Assembly (NCBI RefSeq): GCF_000004195.4
Contig: NC_030683.2
Span: forward strand, 50,047,358 to 50,111,357
From: Xenopus tropicalis
Lineage: Eukaryota > Chordata > Amphibia > Anura > Pipidae
Length of the DNA stretch: 64,000 nucleotides
Direction of reading: 5' to 3'
Part shown: piece after piece, positions 57,679-64,000 of the stretch
Layout: every line of letters starts with the position of its first letter
How positions within the stretch are numbered: the stretch's first letter is position 1
Program-made: the position numbers and the translations under genes
Notes under the pieces: generated by a model
What the model saw: the letters and a program-made list of their open reading frames with translations, nothing else
What the model was told of the DNA's origin: nothing
Database searches by the model: none

Positions 57679-59129
57679 GGCATTTTGAAAAAAAAAAAAG
57701 AAATGTTATTAGGAGCTAATTTACCTACATTCATATTACCTGCCAGTATGTTATTTGTGAAGGAAATTGTATCATGTAATGGAAACCAGATGAAACATGA
57801 GGAGAATATCAAACTTCATTCAGATAACGTCATGGTTCGATATAATCCAGCAAGTAACAAAGTAGTGAACAGTAAAGAACTTATACAGACAAAGGAAAAG
57901 ATGATGAAGTTTAACTAACAAATGCATTAGAACATCATGCCTTTTTTTAACACTTGGCAAAAGTCAAGAACAAGGTGAGATTAGGTATATCAACGTCTAT
58001 TAAAAGCAAAAGCAAAACCAGCACAATAGCTGAATGTAAAAGGCATAAAAGAGTTAGGACAATACAGCAGAAGATGAAGGACAAGAAAAATATGCACTTT
58101 CTGTCCTGAAATAGTCTTATTGGATCATCCTACTCATATGAGAACGTCAGTAAATAACATTTTTATTGTCTTTCACCTGGTCCATTTTTATTTCTAGTTT
58201 ATACATATGGCAACCGCATTGTTCCCATTAATACTTTTTCTCTGTTTGTGATAATGAGCATTTCACAACTTTGTTACTATATTCCTGTTAAACCCAAATA
58301 ATCACATACTGTACATTTCAGAGTGTAATTTCAAGATATATGTCTAGATGTATATAATAATTCAGAGTTCAGTATCTATCCATCATATGGGCATACAATA
58401 TGACTGGATATTGCTACCTCAGAAGTTTATTCCCTATATTATCACTGATATAGACTGCACAAATACACCAGTATTACAGTATAGGGCTCTCCTCCATTAT
58501 ACCCCAAACATTTTGACAGAAATGTAATTTTTTTCACTCAGCAATTCCTTGAAACTCCCATGATGACCAAGCAATTGTAAATTGTAAATTGTTACTTTTC
58601 ATATGGCATTTAATTTTGCAAAACATCTTTCCAATATAACATATTTGTTCTTTATCTTCTTTAGATATTAAGCCTTAGGGATTGCTTTACATCTCTTCAT
58701 TGTTTCATTTTGATGTGCTCTCTTGAAAACCTGTTGTTTATATCTAAGAACCCTCTAGCTATCGTAAAATGTTTATATTCCAATAAATTAAATTCTGCTA
58801 TTGTATGGTACCAGAGCACTGCTTTCTCTTTAACTCTACATATTGCATGGTCTGGTTCTCTTATTTACTTTTTATATTCATTTAAGAAGTAAATCATGAT
58901 AAACTAAAATACTGTCTGCTGACACCATGTGAATATATGCTGCCCCATGGATTGTTGGATTAATATCATGTGATACTTTGCCTCTTATTTACTTTCAGAA
59001 AAGTGTTCTAGATAATAGCAATTCATTGCACATCAAACCTTCAGTTCAAAAATAATCGGTGGTAGTTTGCCATAAATAGTCCTGTAGGAGCCCTGTCTTC
59101 TCACCTAAATCATCTTTTTTTTGTTCTAG
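57679..59129. other. Intron tract without gene
   Basis: Unique AT-rich sequence leading to the acceptor of the hgsnat exon at 59130. The 77-codon ORF at 57685-57918 starts in a poly-A run and has no features. Confidence 0.5.
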
Positions 59130-59242
59130 TGTCCTGGCGCTGGGCGAGGATACCTGGAGTACTGCAACGTCTTGGTTTTACCTATTTTGTCATTGCTCTT
59201 CTTCATACATGTTTCCATAAGGTGCAGCTTGGCCATGGGGAG
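59130..59242 (+). CDS. hgsnat: hgsnat exon: RIPGVLQR motif and TM5
   Basis: The exon lies between the acceptor tttttgttctag and the donor gtgagt, and ends in phase 0. Two bases complete Leu, then SWRWARIPGVLQRLGFTYF continues into VIALLHTCF (TM5) and the polar tail HKVQLGHGE. The Arg of RIPGVLQR corresponds to human Arg344, a position altered in MPS IIIC. The signature GPLSW-x-RIPGVLQRLG is nearly unchanged from human across the junction with the preceding exon, which is the strongest single match in the gene. Confidence 0.95.
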
Positions 59243-59337
59243 GTGAGTTCTTACAAAACATTTTAATGCACAAACTGGACTGTCTTTCTTTACTGTTCTT
59301 TCTATTGAACATATAATTACACGTTTAACCTCAAAAT

Positions 59338-59481
59338 GTAATAAAAGACTCTAAGTTTCCCCAGTAGCAGTAACCCATAGCAACCAAAGACATGTGCTTT
59401 TAAACAGGTGACTAAAAATTCTACCTGCTGATTGTTTGCTATGGGTTACTGCTCCTGGGCAAGCTTAGTGCCTTTTATTAC
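59338..59481. mobile_element. Small palindromic MITE (gtaataaaag ends)
   Basis: gtaataaaagactctaag at the left and ccttttattac at the right are inverted, as are agtaacccatagcaacc and gctatgggttact. A scrap with the same end (gtaataaaaggcac) lies at about 40480. Confidence 0.75.
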
Positions 59482-59619
59482 ATAACCCCCTAAAAGGCTA
59501 ATATATGAACACAAATGCAAGTGCAGCACAAATGCAATGTGCCCCTACATGCTCTTTGTATTAGTGCATTTTGCCTGGTGCATAAAATCACATGCCCAGC
59601 TTGTTCTGATAAAATATGA

Positions 59620-59660
59620 ACTTATATATATTATATATTGTTATATATATATTATATATT
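59620..59660. repeat. (TA)n-rich tract
   Basis: Interrupted TA/TATT run. Confidence 0.85.
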
Positions 59661-60154
59661 AGTAGGCACCACTAACTTGAAGCTATCACTTGCTAGTGTT
59701 GTTGTGTCATTGTGGTAAAAAAAAAAAAATCCAATTTATGTCCAAAAAGTGCAGTGCTGGGGTCCTGAATTCTATATTGGCTATGTCTCCTTCCTTTATT
59801 TGAGCAGGACCCACCCCCTTCTGCCTTTTAATGCAATGCCCCACCAACTGTGCAGGAGCATGAAAACTAGGTAAAGACCATCGGCCAACGTCCAGTGCAC
59901 ATGCTTACAGGTCATAAACATTTCAGATGAAAGAGTGCATCTGTATAAAACTGGTGGGCACTGACTACACCTTTGCAGTAATTCATTGTAATCAGCAATG
60001 TGCTGTGATCAGTCCTTTGTCCTTTATTTAATCAAAATCTATCACCAGCACTAGAAAAATACAGGGTGGGAAATAATTGTTTATTTTATAAGAAGTTAAA
60101 ATAATGATAGACTAATTAAATTGATTGGCTTTATATAATAAAGCTCTAATAATA

Positions 60155-60610
60155 AACTTCAGACTCCCTTTACTGCTGCACTGCAAGTTAAGGTGCCCAT
60201 ACACCTTAACATCCGCTCGCTTGGCGATGTCGCCAAGCGAGCATTTCTTCTCCCGATATCCCCCACCTACAGCTGGGGGATATCGAAAGAATCCAGGCTA
60301 ATTACAACGGGTATAGGCAAAGTCAGTCTGGGGACCGCATCAACGAGCCGATGCGGTCCCCAATCCGACTAGATTTTTTAACCTGCCTGATCGAAATCTG
60401 GCCAATTTCAGGCCAGATATCGGTCAGGCAGGCCCGTTGGTAGTGCCCATGCATGGGCCGATTAGCTTCCGAATCGGTCTAAGGGACCGATATCGTCAGC
60501 TAGAATCGGCCCGTGTATGGGGACCTTTAGAGTAATATCAACCTCCCTCCATTCTTCCCCCACAGCAGCCAATCAGAACAATGAGATTACATCTTTCTGA
60601 CACATTTGCT
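60155..60610. mobile_element. T2-type MITE remnant, split by a TTAA element
   Basis: Left piece actccctttactgctgcact and right piece agtaatatcaacctccct with gcagccaatcagaacaatg continue the T2 interior seen at 43620-43700 (tttactgctgagctgcaag, ttggagtgatatcaccccc). The insertion 60188-60530 separates them at the ttag/ttaa site. Confidence 0.65.
60188..60530. mobile_element. MITE with GGCCATACAC-type ends and TTAA target, nested in a T2 MITE
   Basis: TTAAGGTGCCCATACACC at the left, gtgtatggggaccttta at the right. Inside are perfect short palindromes (ctcgcttggcgatgtcgcc and its mirror; gggaccgcatc/gatgcggtccc). Confidence 0.75.
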
Positions 60611-60974
60611 GAAGGATTCAGCTGCCTAAGCTTTTAAGAGCTCCATGGGCTAAGGGCACACAGGGTGAATTGCCAGCCTGTGGATAAGCATAGGCTGACA
60701 ATCCACCCCATGTGCCCTTGTCCTACTAGCACTGCTGGTATTGTCCTGAATTTTAGAGAGTGGGTAAAGAGGAAACACTGTCTATACTGCCTCCCAATAA
60801 TTTAGGATGGCTTTATGCATTTCTCTGCCAACTAAAATGCAACATGGGAAGATTAACCCATGTGCCATTAGCCTGAATCAGATGTACAGTAAAGGAGATA
60901 TAGCCCACAGTATGCACTCGTAAATAATGGTACAGTGGTTTCTATGAACAATAACTCTAGATCGTAAATACATT

Positions 60975-61165
60975 ATAGAGTGAGGGGCAGAAGTAGTGGC
61001 ACCCAGAATACAGTAAATACAGAGAGAGACAGAGAGTAGTGGCACCCAAAATACATTAAATACAGTGAAAAGTAGTGAGAACCTTAGCCCCAAATACATT
61101 AAATACAGTGTGAAGCAGTGGGAACTTTAGCCCAAATACATTAAATACAATGAGAGGCAATGATT
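60975..61165. repeat. Degenerate tandem repeat, about four units of 37-43 bp
   Basis: Each unit carries agtggcaccca- or agtgagaacctt-like text followed by aatacattaaatacagt. Units diverge progressively from left to right. Confidence 0.75.
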
Positions 61166-62087
61166 TCTAATACCTCCAAAAAGCAGGTTTCAGCATTGTA
61201 GGGATCAGAATGAATTTAGAAATTGTTTGCATTTCTACATGTGCTCACCTAGTGGTAGATTTGAGACTATCACCCAAGGGGAAACCCTGTTTGCTATTAT
61301 GGACAGCAAATTGAGTAAGATGAACAATAGCTTATCTCAAACAGTTTTATTGTGTAGTGCTTCCTCCTTCTAAAAGAAGGAAAAAAATGGGCACAATGCA
61401 TGTGGCTCCTTACACATCAATATTACATCTAAAAAAAATATACATAAATTGTAGAGTGAATTATTTGCTATGTAAACAGTGGAATTTAAAAAAAAAAATC
61501 AAGACTGAATAGTCACTAGGGAGGCACTGAGATTTGATGTATAACTATAGGATAAGGGTTGTGTTGGACATCAAACTAATGGGCATCTGGCTACTCCATG
61601 ATATGACAATGCAGCCAAGTCTTGTGTCATTATAATTATGATGTCACATCACATCTCATACTTTCCATCTTTTTGCAGCGATAAAAGAGATATTACTGTA
61701 ATATAATCAGTTTGCTTTATGGGTATGTTTTCAGTAGTATATATTTTAGCAAATGAAAGGATGCCCACTATAGATAATATGTCAAAATAATAAAAATGAT
61801 GAATGAGATGAATGAGAATAGAACCTGTAATCAGAAGCTTTTGTAAGAAATGCAGATTGAAGGAATTTCGTTATTGTTTTAATTTTTCCAGCTACAACAT
61901 CAGTGCTGGGTGTGCAAGACATCATGTAATTGCTTGTTGCACAGAATGTCTGTTGTTAAAAACAAGCAGGAATCATCCTGCTGACCAGTATAAAAGAAGG
62001 AAAGGCTTTAAATATTGATGTTGAAGCTAAGTCTCTGTAAAGTGGCCCAAAGTGCTTCTCTTACTATATATCTTCTTGTCTATGCAG

Positions 62088-62212
62088 AGCCATCAGTGGA
62101 GTGCTGCTGTAAGGGATATTGTCCTGTACTGGCCAGAATGGATCTTTATCATAGCATTGGAGACAATCTCACTGTGTCTAACCTTTCTGCTACCAGTGCC
62201 TGGGTGTCCCAC
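62088..62212 (+). CDS. hgsnat: hgsnat exon: TM6 and FLLPVPGCP motif
   Basis: The exon follows cttgtctatgcag in phase 0 and ends before gtaaga with AC left over, expected to complete Thr. It encodes SHQWSAAVRDIVLYWPEW, then the hydrophobic IFIIALETISLCLTFLLPV and PGCP. Human HGSNAT has the same arrangement: a short lumenal segment, WPQW, a transmembrane helix and LLPVPGCPTGY. The next exon (human YLGPGG region) was not found before 64000, so it and the remaining 3' exons lie downstream. Confidence 0.94.
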
Positions 62213-62294
62213 GTAAGAAGATTTCTAAAATAAGATGTCCTTCCTATCAGGCATAAATAAAAGTATAGAGATAAAGCCTGTTTAAACAGCTTGA

Positions 62295-62534
62295 TAGTGA
62301 TGAGCAAATCTGCCCCATTTTGCTTCGCCAAAACATTAGCGGAAAAGCAGCTACCGTATGACTTTTTGGATGCATGCAACTATTTTTATGACGCAACTTT
62401 TATGACGCAACTGCGACTTTTTGTTGTGGTGAATTTTGCTGTGGTGCCCATTTTGCCACAAAATTCGCCAATTGCGAAATGCAGAATTTCACAGTGAATC
62501 TATGCCTGGAATCCATGCCCCTGTTCATCACATA
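62295..62534. mobile_element. hAT MITE, TGATGAGC family
   Basis: TAGTGATGAGCAAATCTGCC to about gttcatcaca; interior tttgcttcgccaaaacatt and cgccaattgcgaaatgc. Target duplication not recognisable. It begins 83 bp after the hgsnat exon 62088-62212. Confidence 0.75.
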
Positions 62535-63213
62535 TACTGAGAAAACATACAATGCAATGTAAACAATACCATTACAGAAATAGATTAAACATGCTAAATA
62601 TAAACTATTATAACAAGAAAACAAACAGCTGCTCTAACAACCATGTCTGCAGGAATTGCTAACTTGAGGTGTTTCTGCTCTGCAGAATGTTGCACTGAAT
62701 GCCCAATGGCCACCCACATGCCCAGCCTTACATGACACCTGTGTGCCATTCACAGACAGATGCAAATGTTTAGTCTAAACCGAAGGCTCATATAGAAGGT
62801 TTGTAGATTGGTAGACTTGCACTTGATAGCAAAAAGGTGGGTGTAAACTGCATAGCGGACAAACGAAACCTGCTACCTTGGTGCCAGTCTGGCACTTACC
62901 TTTCAATACTTACAGGCCTTCCATCACACACAAAACTTATGTTGTTACTTAATTATGCACAGTGTATCCTGCAGAATGGAAAAAATATTGGAAAAACTAT
63001 GACAACAGAAGCATGACATTTGAATTCCATTTTCAACTGATTAAAACCTTCTGATCCATGTTACTTGTTTTATTATAATTATAGTGCTTATGTTGGCCAC
63101 ACAATGGCTGCAATGCTTGGCGTAATGCTGACTTAACCTTTAGGGTGCTTTTAAGTAGTACGTGGGATTAAACCACTGCCCTCAGCTGTCACAGTTATTG
63201 TGGAAAGGTGTTT
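62535..63213. other. Intron tract without gene
   Basis: No exon or repeat was recognised; the expected next hgsnat exon is not here. Confidence 0.5.
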
Positions 63214-63578
63214 TTAAAGGGGATCTCCACCCAAAAATGTGATGCAAAATGAAAAAAAATGAAATTCGAAGCAACTTTCCAATTTACATCATTTAATATC
63301 TTTGAATGGTATATTAAAGTTATTTGTAAATCAAAGTGCAGTTGAAAGCAGTTATTGTTTATCCCGTTCTGTTCTCTCTAGGTCTGGATTCTGGGTAGCT
63401 GGGTTCTGCTACATGTCAGTTTCATGTCAGTTAGATCCAGCAGCACAAAGAACATAAACACCCAGGCAGATATTACTTCCAATAGCAATTACATTTACTT
63501 ACAAATTTAAAACAACTTTTTTAAAAAGACTTTTTTAGAACTATATTTTCTAGGTTTTAGGGTTAAGAATCCCTTTAA
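63214..63578. mobile_element. TTAA-flanked T2-like MITE
   Basis: TTAAAGGGGATCTCCACCC at 63214 and gggttaagaatccctttaa ending at 63578. Confidence 0.72.
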
Positions 63579-63825
63579 AGGAGAAAGAAAGGTAAAAACT
63601 AAGTAAGCTTTATCAGAAAGGTCTATGTAAATACAGCCATAAGCACTCACAGAAACGCTGAGTCCTCTGTCAAAAGATTAGTTGTGTCTGTTTTCTTGTG
63701 CCAGAAACACGCAACTCTCTGCTTTCTGCTCTCTCCTGCTCCCCCCTCCCTCAAGAATGCTAAGAACTCACTCCTCCCCCCTTAGGAATGTGGATCTGAG
63801 CCAATAAGCAGGAAGCTGACTCATA
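63575..63825. mobile_element. T2-type MITE, left part, abutting the previous element
   Basis: TTAAAGGAGAAAGAAAGGTA with ctttatcagaaaggtctatg is a widespread Xenopus MITE start. It shares its TTAA with the end of the preceding element. A Harbinger-type MITE follows at 63826. Confidence 0.65.
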
Positions 63826-64000
63826 GGGGCAGATTTACTAAGACAGGAACGCTCGGAACGTTCATTGGAACACTACGAGCGTATTTTCGCCAAATCTTTC
63901 GTCATTCAGTATGAAAATTTCGTGACTTTCGGATCGCCAATACGATATTATTGTGACTAATATGATTTTTTCATAAGCATTTTCATGATATTTGCGATCT
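63826..64000. mobile_element. Harbinger-type MITE, left end, cut by the window edge
   Basis: ggggcagatttactaagaca is the same terminal family as 13331 and 52187. The right end is beyond 64000. Confidence 0.65.

Larger units (their letters stand above)
6339..62212 (+). other. hgsnat: hgsnat gene span, six internal exons (both ends outside the window)
   Basis: This span covers the visible part of heparan-alpha-glucosaminide N-acetyltransferase, a multi-pass lysosomal membrane enzyme. It transfers an acetyl group from cytosolic acetyl-CoA to terminal glucosamine of heparan sulfate inside the lysosome; loss in humans causes mucopolysaccharidosis IIIC. The assignment rests on the joined exon product, which carries [40 protein letters not shown] and FLLPVPGCP in the order known for the family. 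Exon lengths are 83, 77, 31, 161, 113 and 125 nt and codon phases match at every junction. The five complete introns are about 33.5, 0.9, 2.1, 15.9 and 2.8 kb. Divergence from the remembered human protein is marked in TM3-TM4, so a lineage-specific hgsnat paralog is possible. Confidence 0.93.

Overview
This is a vertebrate nuclear genome window, almost certainly from a frog of the genus Xenopus or a close relative. The sequence is AT-rich, holds no long uninterrupted gene, and is full of transposon families typical of Xenopus: TTAA-flanked T2-type MITEs beginning TTAAAGG, small hAT elements with TAGTGATGAGC or TAGAGATGTAGCG ends and 8-bp target duplications, Harbinger-type MITEs with TTA duplications, a Tc1-like transposon, Tx1/L1-like and CR1-like LINEs, and LTR remnants.

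One protein-coding gene crosses almost the whole window on the + strand: hgsnat (heparan-alpha-glucosaminide N-acetyltransferase). Six consecutive internal exons were found at 6339-6421, 39970-40046, 40936-40966, 43075-43235, 59130-59242 and 62088-62212. Each has AG and GT borders, the phases agree across every junction, and together they encode the cytosolic linker end, transmembrane segments 2-6 and the lumenal loop carrying the active-site histidine. The 5' exons (signal region, lumenal domain, TM1) and the 3' exons lie outside. The intron 6422-39969 is about 33.5 kb.

Layout. 1-6338: intron upstream of the first visible exon, with a possible minus-strand terminal exon or micropeptide at 1010-1102, a motif-dense possible enhancer at about 2420-2640 and an inverted repeat at 5881-6078. 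6422-39969: giant intron with two intact hAT elements (7043, 9847), a Harbinger MITE with internal tandem repeats (13331), a hAT MITE nested in a mariner-like MITE (16426-16884), an exon-like ORF (16920-17149), a Penelope-like terminus with a hammerhead-like core (21547), a solo LTR (21762-22453), several TAGTGATGAGC hAT MITEs, T2 MITEs, a Tc1 transposon with two nonsense codons (31069-32687), a 5'-truncated L1/Tx1 insertion with a 15-bp target duplication (37382-37805), a hAT derivative retaining a TATA-box segment (37956-38655), a near-perfect palindrome (38690-38845) and a TA-flanked mariner-like element (38915-39364). 40047-59129: shorter introns, then a 15.9-kb intron with LTR-like tracts, a Harbinger MITE nested in another MITE (about 52090-52736), a minus-strand L1/Tx1 LINE split by a CR1 fragment (53756-56518), and a hAT MITE nested in a TTAA MITE (57033-57678). 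59243-64000: the last two visible exons with further MITEs.

Most of the notable signal is transposon archaeology: at least four nested insertions whose order can be read from target duplications, plus the candidate self-cleaving ribozyme. I see no bacterial-type system, CRISPR array, rRNA or confident tRNA gene. Comparisons with known families are from memory; no searches were run.
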